A stretch of DNA of 22,693 bases from Pseudomonadota bacterium (GTDB taxonomy: Bacteria; Pseudomonadota; Alphaproteobacteria; Reyranellales; Reyranellaceae), in contig JAEZHS010000252.1 of the NCBI GenBank assembly GCA_023436825.1, forward strand, positions 1-22,693, in the 5' to 3' direction. Numbering within the stretch: the first letter of the stretch is position 1; every line of letters starts with the position of its first letter. This document shows positions 8,423 to 16,587 of this stretch, piece by piece. The notes below the pieces were generated by a model that did not search any database, was not told the origin of the DNA, and saw only the letters and a list, made by a program, of their open reading frames with translations. Both the position numbers and the translations under genes were made by a program.

Positions 8423-8488
8423 TCCGTTTCCTCACCTATTCCTGAGCAGGCAGTATGTTAAGGTTTCGCGCAAGGGGGAAACAAAGAC
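8423..8488. promoter_or_regulatory. Divergent promoter region between oxidoreductase and ABC operon
   Basis: Only 66 nt separate the divergent starts, so promoters for both transcription units should lie here or overlap the coding ends. A GGGGGA Shine-Dalgarno (8474-8479) precedes the GTG start of the ATPase. I could not identify an operator with confidence, and no regulator gene is adjacent. Confidence 0.4.
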
Positions 8489-9508
<1,020 letters not shown>

Positions 9509-9529
9509 GCAAACGATGGGAGGACAGAC

Positions 9530-10780
9530 ATGCAACGCCGGCAGCTTCTCAAGTCCACTGCAGCCTTCTCCGCTGCGTCCGCGCTGGGCAGACCGGCGAT
9601 CGCACAGGCGTCCAAGAAGATCACGTTCCTGACCTGGAACCTGGTGCATCTCGAGGCGCCGCTCAAAGGATGGATCGCCGGCTTCATCAAGAGCCGGCCC
9701 GGCGTCGAGGTCGAATGGGTCGACAAGAAGGGCCCGGAGCTGCCGGCCTACTACCAGACCCAGCTCGCCGCCAACACGCCGCCCGACGTCATCGACATCC
9801 AGGGCGCGCTCGGCCTGGAATACGCAGCCCAGGGCGCGCTGCTCGACCTGACGCCGAGGCTCGGCGCAGAGGCCGCCGTCAAGGTGCGCTACGAGCCCGC
9901 CTATCTCTCGAACTGGGTGTTCGAGGACAGGAACTACATGGTGCCATACTACGTCTCCAAGACTCTGCTGTTCTGGAACAAGACACGCTTCAAGGAGGCG
10001 GGCCTCGACAAGCCGCCGACGAGCTTCGACGAAGTCCTGAGTGCCGCCGACAAGATCAAGGGCGGCGAGAAGACCGGATTGCTGACCTTGAATTTCGACT
10101 GGCTGTACTGGCCCTTGATGCAGATGAACGGCGTCGACCTGCTCTCGCCCGATCTCAAGAAGGCGACCTTCAACACGCCCAAGGCAGCCGAGGTCATGAG
10201 CAAGCTCGCCGAGGCGACCAAGGGCGGCGCCATCAACCCGATTTCGTGGACCGGCCGCTGGGTCGAGCCCAACGACGCCTTCGCCACAGGCAATGTCGGC
10301 ATGCTGCATGCCCATGCGCCGGCCTTCTTCTGGATCAAGGGCAAGGGACCGTGGATCAACGGCGACACGCTGGGGGCGGCGCAGATGCCGGGCAAGTGGG
10401 CGACGCCGAACAGCCACGGCCTCGGCATCTCCAAGGGCTCCAAGAATCCCGACCTCGCCTGGGACTTCGTGAAGTACATGACCGACACCGAGGTGGCGAC
10501 CGCGTTCGCCCGCGCCGCCAGCCTGCTGACCGGATCGAAGGAGGTCGACAAGGCGCAGCTGGCGCGCTTCCAGAAGGAAGACCCGCTCGCCTTCCAGGTG
10601 CTGAGCACCCAGCTCGAGCATACCGACAAGATGTGCGGCAATTGGCGACTCGGCAACGACAGCCGCGTCAAGGACGGCTTCTGGCCGGAGTTCCAGAGCG
10701 CAATGCTGGGCCGCAAGGACGCCAAGACCGCGCTCGGCGACGCCGCGCGGCGGGTGAGCCGCGAGCTGCGGCGGGCGTGA
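9530..10780 (+). CDS. Extracellular sugar-binding protein of ABC importer
   Basis: A 416-aa periplasmic solute-binding protein of the family that includes MalE and UgpB. The N-terminus MQRRQLLKSTAAFSAASALG ending RPAIAQA is an export signal with an RRQLLK twin-arginine-like start and an A-Q-A cleavage site. The mature part opens KKITFLTWNLVHLEAPLKGW and contains typical elements such as PPDVIDIQGALGLEYAAQG, YYVSKTLLFWNKTRFKEAGL, PPTSFDEVLSAADK and NPDLAWDFVKYMTD, all characteristic of family 1 binding proteins. The ligand is probably a sugar or polyol derivative. A purine-rich GGGAGGACAG precedes the ATG. A 136-nt repeat-bearing gap separates it from the first permease. Confidence 0.95.
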   Translation: MQRRQLLKSTAAFSAASALGRPAIAQASKKITFLTWNLVHLEAPLKGWIAGFIKSRPGVEVEWVDKKGPELPAYYQTQLAANTPPDVIDIQGALGLEYAAQGALLDLTPRLGAEAAVKVRYEPAYLSNWVFEDRNYMVPYYVSKTLLFWNKTRFKEAGLDKPPTSFDEVLSAADKIKGGEKTGLLTLNFDWLYWPLMQMNGVDLLSPDLKKATFNTPKAAEVMSKLAEATKGGAINPISWTGRWVEPNDAFATGNVGMLHAHAPAFFWIKGKGPWINGDTLGAAQMPGKWATPNSHGLGISKGSKNPDLAWDFVKYMTDTEVATAFARAASLLTGSKEVDKAQLARFQKEDPLAFQVLSTQLEHTDKMCGNWRLGNDSRVKDGFWPEFQSAMLGRKDAKTALGDAARRVSRELRRA

Positions 10781-10786
10781 CTAGTG

Positions 10787-10895
10787 TCATGCTCCTCTCC
10801 CCTTTGGGGGAGAAGGCCGGTGAGCGGGCGATGCAGGAGGCAACCGTCACATTGACCCCCTCACCTAACCTCTCCCCCAAGGGGGAGAGGAACAT
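10787..10895. repeat. Paired palindromic repeat (CCTCTCCCC-type) inside ABC operon
   Basis: The 136-nt gap between binding protein and permease holds two hairpins arranged as an inverted pair. The left unit CATGCTCCTCTCCCC-TTTGGGGGAGA is at about 10788-10814 and the right unit CCTCTCCCCCAAGGGGGAGAGG at 10869-10890, followed by AACATG. Each unit is itself palindromic, and the spacer keeps partial symmetry (GTGAGCGGG against CCCCCTCACC). A solo unit is at 17541-17574. It looks like a REP/MITE-like intergenic repeat; it may modulate mRNA stability between binding protein and permeases. Confidence 0.8.
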
Positions 10896-10916
10896 GCCTC
10901 ATGAGCGCTCCCAACC

Positions 10917-11816
10917 ATGACCTGGTTCCAGCGCAAGCGGACGCGGGAGCTGGCGCTGGTCGTGTGCTTCCTGCTGCCGTCGCTCGCGATCTTCTTCCTG
11001 TATCGCATCCTGCCGCTGGGCTGGAACGCCTGGCTGTCGGTGCATGCCTGGTCGCCGCTCAAGGCCGCGCAGTTCATCGGCCTGGAGCACTACGAGGAGA
11101 TGCTTCTGGACGACGACGTGTTCTGGCAGGCGCTGGCCAACACGCTGATCTTCATCGCCTGCTCGCCGCTCGCCATCGCCGCGGCGCTGGGCATCGCGCT
11201 GCTGGTCAACAGCGACCTCCGGGGCGCCGCCGTCTACCGCACCATCGTCTTTCTCTCCTATCCGCTGATGACGGTTGCAGTCGGCATCATCTGGCGCTGG
11301 CTCTACGACGAGCGCGGCGGCTTCTTCAACTACGTGCTGCGCTCGACCGGCGTGATCGACCAGCCGCTGAAGTTCCTGCAGAGCTTCGACTGGGCCCTGC
11401 CCTGCGTGATCCTGGCCGACTTCTGGCAGGTGCTGGGCTTCTACATGATCATCCTGCTGACCGGGCTGCAGACCATCCCGCAGCATCTCTACGAGGCGGC
11501 GCGCGTCGACGGCGTGCCGGCCGGCGCCCGCTTCTTCCGCATCACCCTGCCGCTGCTGAAGCCGTCGATCTTCCTCTGCATCGTCGTCGGCATCCTCAAT
11601 TCCTTCACCAGCTTCGACCTGATCTACGTCATGACCAACGGCGGCCCCGGCCACGCCACCGAGCTGCTGATCACCTACATCTACAAGGCGGGCTTCGGGC
11701 AGACGCGCTTCGACTACGCGGCCGCGCTCACCGTGGTCCAGTTCCTGCTGCTGGTGGTGCTGACGGTTCTGGCCAACAAGCTGAGCGGCGGCAACGCCGG
11801 CAGCCTGGAGCGCTGA
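10917..11816 (+). CDS. ABC sugar importer permease, MalF type
   Basis: A 299-aa inner-membrane subunit of the importer. It begins with a short basic cytoplasmic stretch and then LALVVCFLLPSLAIFFLYRI, followed by about five more transmembrane helices. The EAA loop that contacts the ATPase reads LYEAARVDGVPAGARFFRITLP (near residues 192-213), with the canonical EAA...G pattern followed by the usual LP. The terminal helix is VVQFLLLVVLTVLANKL. Family size is normal. The ATG at 10917 lies just after the palindromic repeat with no strong Shine-Dalgarno (GAGCGCTCCCAACC upstream), which is unusual for the operon. It pairs with the MalG-type permease after a repeat-filled gap. Confidence 0.95.
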   Translation: MTWFQRKRTRELALVVCFLLPSLAIFFLYRILPLGWNAWLSVHAWSPLKAAQFIGLEHYEEMLLDDDVFWQALANTLIFIACSPLAIAAALGIALLVNSDLRGAAVYRTIVFLSYPLMTVAVGIIWRWLYDERGGFFNYVLRSTGVIDQPLKFLQSFDWALPCVILADFWQVLGFYMIILLTGLQTIPQHLYEAARVDGVPAGARFFRITLPLLKPSIFLCIVVGILNSFTSFDLIYVMTNGGPGHATELLITYIYKAGFGQTRFDYAAALTVVQFLLLVVLTVLANKLSGGNAGSLER

Positions 11817-11832
11817 CCGTGTCTATTCAAGT

Positions 11833-11988
11833 GTCATGCTCTTCCGGACCACGAGCCTGCAGGCTCGCTCAGGTCATCCTGAGCGCCGCGAAGGATCTCA
11901 TGCTGGTGCAGGCGATGACGTCCTTCGCCGCGCTCAGGACGACAGAGTATGAGCGTGCCTGGAGGCTCGCGGTCCGGAAGAGCATGAC
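11833..11988. repeat. 156-bp nested inverted repeat inside ABC operon
   Basis: The gap between the two permeases is filled by an imperfect inverted repeat. The outer arms start GTCATGCTCTTCCGGACC (11833) and end GGTCCGGAAGAGCATGAC (11988), extending about 33 nt with two or three mismatches. Inside lies a second pair: GTCATCCTGAGCGCCGCGAA against TTCGCCGCGCTCAGGACGAC. The same CTCTTCCGGACC core occurs at 19959-19971. No ORF with coding character is present. It is a non-coding repeat, probably mobile by a foreign transposase or REP-associated enzyme not in this window. Confidence 0.85.
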
Positions 11989-12015
11989 TCGACTAAATCG
12001 GAGCCTGGGCTAACC

Positions 12016-12825
12016 ATGCGCCGCCGCCACTGGCCGCGTCACGCCATCATGATCGTCGTGTCGATCCTGATGCTGATCCCGTTCTACTGGGTACTGAAGA
12101 CCTCCCTGACCGGCGAGAACATCTACGCCTGGCCGCCGCGCATCGTCCCGGTCGACCCGCATCTCTTCAACTATGTCGACGTCTGGTACATGATCCCGTT
12201 CGCGCGCTACCTGCTGAACAGCGTCATCGTCACGGCCATGGCGATCGCCGGCAGCCTGCTGTTCAACGTCGCGGCGGGCTACGCGCTCACCAAGCACTTC
12301 CCCGGCCGGCGCTGGATCGTGCTGCTGTTGCTGTCGTGCATGCTGATCCCCTTCCAGGCGACCATCATCCCGGCCTACCTGATCACCTCGTGGCTGGGCG
12401 TGCTCGACACCTGGCTGGGCGTCGCTCTGCCGCTGCTCTCGACCATCATCTGCATCTTCATCTTCAAGGCGAGCTTCGAGGCGGTGCCGCCCTCGCTGAT
12501 CGACGCGGCGCGGGTCGACGGACTGGGCGAATGGCGCATCGTCACCCGCATCCTGCTGCCGCTGTCGAAGTCGGCCATAGCCACCAACGTCATCCTGACC
12601 TTCATCTGGTCGTGGAATTCGTTCCTGTGGCCGCTGATCGCCATCCGCACGCCGGACATGCAGACCCTGCCGCTGGGGCTGGCGCGCTTCCTGTCGGTGA
12701 TGGAGGACACGACCGGCGCGCTCTACGCCTTCGTCGTGCTGGTGCTGATCCCTGGCCTCGCCATCTTCCTGATGGCGCAGAAGGAATTCATCCGCGGCCT
12801 CACCTCGGGGGCGACCAAAGGATGA
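12016..12825 (+). CDS. ABC sugar importer permease, MalG type
   Basis: A 269-aa second permease of the importer. The start MRRRHWPRHAIMIVVSILMLIPFYWVLKTSL is the classic MalG-like N-terminus, with helix 1 followed by a short periplasmic segment. Six transmembrane helices can be traced. The EAA loop reads IDAARVDGLGEWRIVTRILLP (about residues 162-182). The sequence ends FLMAQKEFIRGLTSGATKG, the C-terminal 'Q+xFxxGLTxGAxKG' signature of MalG-type subunits. Its stop overlaps the next ATG (ATGA), so the downstream protein is translationally coupled. Confidence 0.96.
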   Translation: MRRRHWPRHAIMIVVSILMLIPFYWVLKTSLTGENIYAWPPRIVPVDPHLFNYVDVWYMIPFARYLLNSVIVTAMAIAGSLLFNVAAGYALTKHFPGRRWIVLLLLSCMLIPFQATIIPAYLITSWLGVLDTWLGVALPLLSTIICIFIFKASFEAVPPSLIDAARVDGLGEWRIVTRILLPLSKSAIATNVILTFIWSWNSFLWPLIAIRTPDMQTLPLGLARFLSVMEDTTGALYAFVVLVLIPGLAIFLMAQKEFIRGLTSGATKG

Positions 12826-13211
12826 GTTGGAGGATGAGCTGGCGCTTCCTTACCCACCGCTTCGTCGCCGTGCCGCTCGCGCTGGCCGTCGTCGTGGTGG
12901 CCTGGAATGTCTACATCGCCTTCAACGACCACGGCATCATCGAGGGCGAGGTGCATGATCGCTCGGGCGCGCCGGTGGCGGGCGCCACGGTCATCTTCTT
13001 CGAGCGCAACTTCATCTATTACGAGGAGAAGCAGCGGGCGACGACCGACGCGCGGGGCACCTATCGCTTCACCGACATGAAGACCCATATCGGCCAGCTC
13101 GAGGCGCGCACGGCGGACGGAAGGCAGTCGCCGCGTCGCCAGCTCCGCCTGTGGTTCCGCTCGCAGGACACCGAGGTGCCGCCACTGATCGTCGAGCCGC
13201 CGCGCGGCTAA
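12822..13211 (+). CDS. Membrane-anchored carboxypeptidase regulatory-like domain protein
   Basis: A 129-aa protein with an N-terminal membrane anchor (FVAVPLALAVVVVAWNVYIAF) and a single beta-sandwich domain of the carboxypeptidase regulatory-like (CarboxypepD_reg/transthyretin-like) kind. Characteristic signatures are IIEGEVHDRSGAPVAGATVIFF, then ATTDARGTYRFTDM, then a short closing strand (PPLIVEPPRG). It probably faces the periplasm. It starts by ATGA overlap with the MalG permease stop; an alternative ATG is at 12834. Such domains bind or scaffold but are not enzymes by themselves. Its coupling to the importer suggests an accessory envelope role, which is inference. Confidence 0.85.
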   Translation: MSWRMSWRFLTHRFVAVPLALAVVVVAWNVYIAFNDHGIIEGEVHDRSGAPVAGATVIFFERNFIYYEEKQRATTDARGTYRFTDMKTHIGQLEARTADGRQSPRRQLRLWFRSQDTEVPPLIVEPPRG

Positions 13212-13243
13212 TCTGGAAAAACAACCTTCGACAGGAGCTTGTC

Positions 13244-14242
13244 ATGGCTGACATCAATCCCCGTGGTGGCCCCATCCAGGGCAAGGTCATGGGTCACTTC
13301 TTCGGTCTGTTCCACGGCTGCACCCAGCAGCATTTCCAGAAGATCGTCGCCAGCGCGCCCTTCGACCGTTGCAACCTGCTGATCCTCGCCTTTCTCGGCA
13401 TAAACCAGAGGGCCGATGGCGCGTGGGTCCCTGTCTTAACGAACGGACGGGACAACTGCTTCAACGGCGGGCGGGCAAAGGCCGGCGATACGGATGAGGA
13501 TCGCATCAAGCTGGTTATGGACACGGCGCGGGCCGCCAACCGCGACGTCAAGATCCTGATCTCATTCGGGTATTGCAACGAAGTGATCAAGGCATCGAAA
13601 TCGCCGGAAGCATTTGCGAATGGCCTGGCGGCGATTGTGCAGAAGTACGGTCTGGACGGCTTCGACATCGATTGGGAGCAGCAAGGCAAGCTGGACCTCG
13701 ATGGTTTCACGTCCTGCCACTTCGCGACTTTGATGGACCATGTGACCGATGCGCTGCGCAAGGTCGTAGCTCAACCGATCCTCACGATCTGTCCGGCCAT
13801 CGTCTACGCAGGGAGCGCGACCGACCCTTTGATGGACCGCACAGTCCTCGGCAAATTCACCTACGTCATGCCGCAGACCTATCAGCACGGCGGCATCGGC
13901 ACGAGAGCTGACGACTACGCACTTAAGTTGGGCGGCTACAGCAACATCGTCTACGGTATAAACGGAGAAGGCTACGTAAACCCTCCCACGTGGGATCCCC
14001 TTCAGGTGCCGGACGACCCCCGATCCAGCTGGCAGAAGGCGATCAGCAGCAACGCGGCGGGCGTTTTCTCGTGGCGCCTCGACACGGACAGTATGCGCCA
14101 GGCGACGGCCCACCAGTGCGATACGACGTGCGCGGCCGGCGAGTGCGACCTGGAAGGCGACCTGCAGTTGCCGACATACGCGACCGCCAAGGCGATGTGG
14201 CAATTGATGCTCGGCCACCGTGACGGGGCTCATTCCGAATGA
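13244..14242 (+). CDS. Glycoside hydrolase family 18 (chitinase-like) protein
   Basis: A 332-aa TIM-barrel protein of GH18, the family of chitinases and endo-beta-N-acetylglucosaminidases. The catalytic motif DxxDxDxE is present as YGLDGFDIDWEQQ (D138, D141, D143, E145), with E145 the expected acid/base. Other barrel strands are visible: VKILISFGYCNE (strand 3), LTICPAIVYAG, FTYVMPQTYQHGG (with the usual Q-Y after strand 6) and AGVFSWRLDTDS (strand 8, where many GH18 enzymes have W). No signal peptide is visible, so export is unclear. The tail has clustered cysteines (HQCDTTCAAGECDLEGD). ACAGGAG lies 7 nt before the ATG. It follows the importer operon by 32 nt, but no direct functional link is shown. 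Confidence 0.9.
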   Translation: MADINPRGGPIQGKVMGHFFGLFHGCTQQHFQKIVASAPFDRCNLLILAFLGINQRADGAWVPVLTNGRDNCFNGGRAKAGDTDEDRIKLVMDTARAANRDVKILISFGYCNEVIKASKSPEAFANGLAAIVQKYGLDGFDIDWEQQGKLDLDGFTSCHFATLMDHVTDALRKVVAQPILTICPAIVYAGSATDPLMDRTVLGKFTYVMPQTYQHGGIGTRADDYALKLGGYSNIVYGINGEGYVNPPTWDPLQVPDDPRSSWQKAISSNAAGVFSWRLDTDSMRQATAHQCDTTCAAGECDLEGDLQLPTYATAKAMWQLMLGHRDGAHSE

Positions 14243-14386
14243 ATGACGCCACGGTTGCGCCGCATTTCGGCCTTGAAGCGCGACCCCACGTGGCCAAAAA
14301 GCCCTAATCCAGTCGAAAAAACTGCCAAGAGCGCATCCGATAATTCAACCAATGGCTTACAGCGCAACGCTCATCCTCGAGGTGCG

Positions 14387-14414
14387 TTGACAGGCAGATG
14401 GCATTGAAATGCCT
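14387..14414 (+). promoter_or_regulatory. Candidate promoter and small dyad upstream of 14442 gene
   Basis: A perfect -35 hexamer TTGACA (14387-14392) is followed 16 nt later by a poor -10 candidate (ATGCCT, 14409-14414). A GGCAT-TGAA-ATGCC dyad (14400-14413) overlaps the spacer and -10. The match is partial. If real, it makes an upstream ATG at 14409 unlikely as translation start. The rest of the 14243-14441 gap shows no gene. Confidence 0.3.
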
Positions 14415-14441
14415 GGTGTGAACATAACCGGAGCGTGTGTC

Positions 14442-14714
14442 ATGGATCGGTTTGCCCTTGAAGGCGGTCTGCGCGACGCGTGTGCGCGGGTGGTGGCCGG
14501 GCAACGCGCCTTGCTGGAACAGCGTATCCAGATCCGCGAGCTCGAGCAGTGCGGCCACGATGCCGCCGTGGCCAGGGCGCTGCTGCAGATCTACGAGCAG
14601 TCGCAGGCGACGAACATCCTGGATCGCAACCGCCTCTATCGCGAGTTCAAGATCGTGGCGGCCGAAGAGCATGAGCTCTTCGACGACGCCATCGACTATC
14701 AGCTGGCGGCGTAG
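14442..14714 (+). CDS. Small helical hypothetical protein
   Basis: A 90-aa protein I do not recognise. It starts MDRFALEGGLRDACARVVAG and appears almost entirely alpha-helical, with Leu/Ala/Arg/Glu-rich amphipathic stretches (ALLEQRIQIRELEQCG, ALLQIYEQSQ, LYREFKIVAAEEHELFDD). It is acidic at the end and has no membrane segment or signal. GGAG lies 8 nt upstream of the chosen ATG; an in-frame ATG at 14409 exists but overlaps the candidate promoter. Its last 16 nt overlap the 3' end of the convergent ABC-F gene. The location downstream of a TTGACA box and the small size would fit a stress or regulatory small protein, but no function is assigned. Confidence 0.7.
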   Translation: MDRFALEGGLRDACARVVAGQRALLEQRIQIRELEQCGHDAAVARALLQIYEQSQATNILDRNRLYREFKIVAAEEHELFDDAIDYQLAA

Positions 14715-16507
14715 CGCTCGAGCTCTTCCCGCAGCATCTCGAGCTCCAGCCACTCGGTCTCGGCGGCCTCGACCTCGGCCTGGGCGGCGGTGAGACGCGT
14801 CGTCCTGGCTGCGAAGGCTGCCGGGTCCCGGCGATAGAGATCGGGATCGGTCAACGCCCGCTGCAGCGTCGCGATTTCCGCCTGCAGCGCCTCGATCCTC
14901 TTCGGCAGCTCGGCCAGCGTGCGTTCGCGCTTGTAGCCCAGACGCTGCCGCGGCGCGCTGTCGCGCACCGCAGCCTTCTCCTTACGCACAGGCGCATCGG
15001 CGGCCGTCTCTCGCGGCCCACGCTGGACCACGTAGTCGCTGTAGCCGCCGGCATACTCGATGGCCGTGCCGTCGCCTTCCATGGCGATGGTCGAGGTCAC
15101 CAGCCGGTCCAGGAAGTCGCGGTCGTGGCTGACCAGCAGGACGGTGCCGTCATAGTCGGACAGCGCCTCCTGCAAGAGGTCGAGCGTATCGGCATCGAGA
15201 TCGTTGGTCGGCTCATCGAGCACCAAGAGGTTGGACGGCGCGGCCAGCGCCTTCGCCAGCAGCAGTCGATTGCGCTCGCCGCCTGACAGCGTGCGCACGG
15301 GCTGGCGCGCCTGCTCGTCGCGGAACAGATATTCGCGCAGGTAGCTCATGACGTGCATCTGCCGGCCGCGCACCAGCAGGTGATCATTCCGGTCGGCCAG
15401 GATTTCCCACGGCGTCTTGTCGGGATCGAGGGCAGCGCGGCGCTGGTCGATCACGACGGGCACGAGATTGGCGCCGAGCTTCACCGAGCCGGTATCGGGC
15501 AAAAGCTCGCCGATCAGCATGCGCAAGAGCGTCGTCTTGCCGGCGCCGTTGGGACCGATCAGGCCGATGCGGTCTCGGCGGAAGATGCGGGTCGAGAAGT
15601 TCTCGACGATGGTGCGCTCGCCAAAACGCATGGAGATGTTGCGCGCGGTGATGGCGAGGGCGCCCGACTGCTCGGCCTGGCCGACCTCGATGGTGGCGCG
15701 GCCGGTCGGGCCGATCTGCTGACGACGCTGCTTGCGCAGTTCGCCCAGCTGGCGCAGGCGGCCCTCGTTGCGCGTGCGCCGGGCGCGGATGCTCTTGCCC
15801 GCCCATTCGGTCTCGCGCTCGATCAGGCGGTCGAGCTTGTGGCGCTCGGTCGCCTCGCGCTCGAGGATGCCGGTCGACCAAGCTTCGAACTCGGCATAGC
15901 CCCTGTCGAGGCGGCGCACGATGCCGCGGTCGAGCCACAGCACGGCGCGACTGAGGTTGGCGAGGAAGCGCCGGTCGTGGCTCACCAGCACATAGGCGCC
16001 CTTCCACGCCGAAAGCTTCTCCTCCAGCCATTCGATGGTCGGCAGATCGAGATGGTTAGTGGGCTCGTCGAGCAGCAGCACGTCGGGCTCGGCCACCAAG
16101 GCGCGCGCGATCGCCGCGCGGCGCGCCTCGCCGCCCGACAGCTCGGCAGGATTCTTGCCGCCGTCGAGCTTCACCTCGGCCAGCAGGGCCGCGACGCGAT
16201 AGTCCGACGGGCCCAGCGCATCGGCGAGGGCGGCAGCGACGTAGTGGCCGACGGTCGGATGGCCAGTGAAATCCGGCTCCTGCGGCAGGGTCGCCACGGT
16301 GGCGCCGGGTTGGGCGAAGCGCGTGCCGGAATCGGCGATCGGCTCGCCCGCCAGGATCTTCAGGAGGGTCGACTTGCCCGCGCCGTTGCGGCCGACCAGG
16401 CTCAACCGCTCGCCCGGCGCGATGCCGAGCTCGACGCCGTCGAGGATGGTCTGGTCGCCCAGGTGGTAGCGGATGCCGGCGAGGGCCAGGAGGGGTGGAT
16501 CGGCCAT
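14699..16507 (-). CDS. ABC-F family ATPase, Uup type
   Basis: A 602-aa soluble protein with two tandem ABC ATPase domains and no membrane segment. Domain 1 has Walker A GRNGAGKST (39-47), signature LSGGEARR (123-130), Walker B and D-loop VLLLDEPTNHLD (143-154) and H-loop VSHDRRFL. A charged linker of about 80 residues (FEAWSTGILEREATERHKLD onward) matches the P-site tRNA interaction motif region. Domain 2 has GPNGAGKTT (318-326), LSGGERNR and LLVLDEPTNDLD. The C-terminal extension (about 525-602) is a predicted coiled coil (LPKRIEALQAEIATLQRAL...), as in Uup, a ribosome-associated and branched-DNA-binding ABC-F. ATG 16507 is chosen because MADPPLLALAGIRYHLGD fits the family N-terminus. Single-gene unit, convergent with the 14442 gene. 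Confidence 0.95.
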   Translation of the reverse strand: MADPPLLALAGIRYHLGDQTILDGVELGIAPGERLSLVGRNGAGKSTLLKILAGEPIADSGTRFAQPGATVATLPQEPDFTGHPTVGHYVAAALADALGPSDYRVAALLAEVKLDGGKNPAELSGGEARRAAIARALVAEPDVLLLDEPTNHLDLPTIEWLEEKLSAWKGAYVLVSHDRRFLANLSRAVLWLDRGIVRRLDRGYAEFEAWSTGILEREATERHKLDRLIERETEWAGKSIRARRTRNEGRLRQLGELRKQRRQQIGPTGRATIEVGQAEQSGALAITARNISMRFGERTIVENFSTRIFRRDRIGLIGPNGAGKTTLLRMLIGELLPDTGSVKLGANLVPVVIDQRRAALDPDKTPWEILADRNDHLLVRGRQMHVMSYLREYLFRDEQARQPVRTLSGGERNRLLLAKALAAPSNLLVLDEPTNDLDADTLDLLQEALSDYDGTVLLVSHDRDFLDRLVTSTIAMEGDGTAIEYAGGYSDYVVQRGPRETAADAPVRKEKAAVRDSAPRQRLGYKRERTLAELPKRIEALQAEIATLQRALTDPDLYRRDPAAFAARTTRLTAAQAEVEAAETEWLELEMLREELERYAAS

Positions 16508-16587
16508 TCTTGATTTGATCTGGAGGCCGCTAAATGGCCGAAGCTGTCCACATCGGCAAGGATAACTCACAGGGGTAGGATTGCTTC

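Noticed and set aside
10665..11077. Small minus-strand ORFs over the repeat at 10787-10895
   Set aside because: Translations such as LSPLGERLGEG come from the palindromic repeat itself and are not genes.
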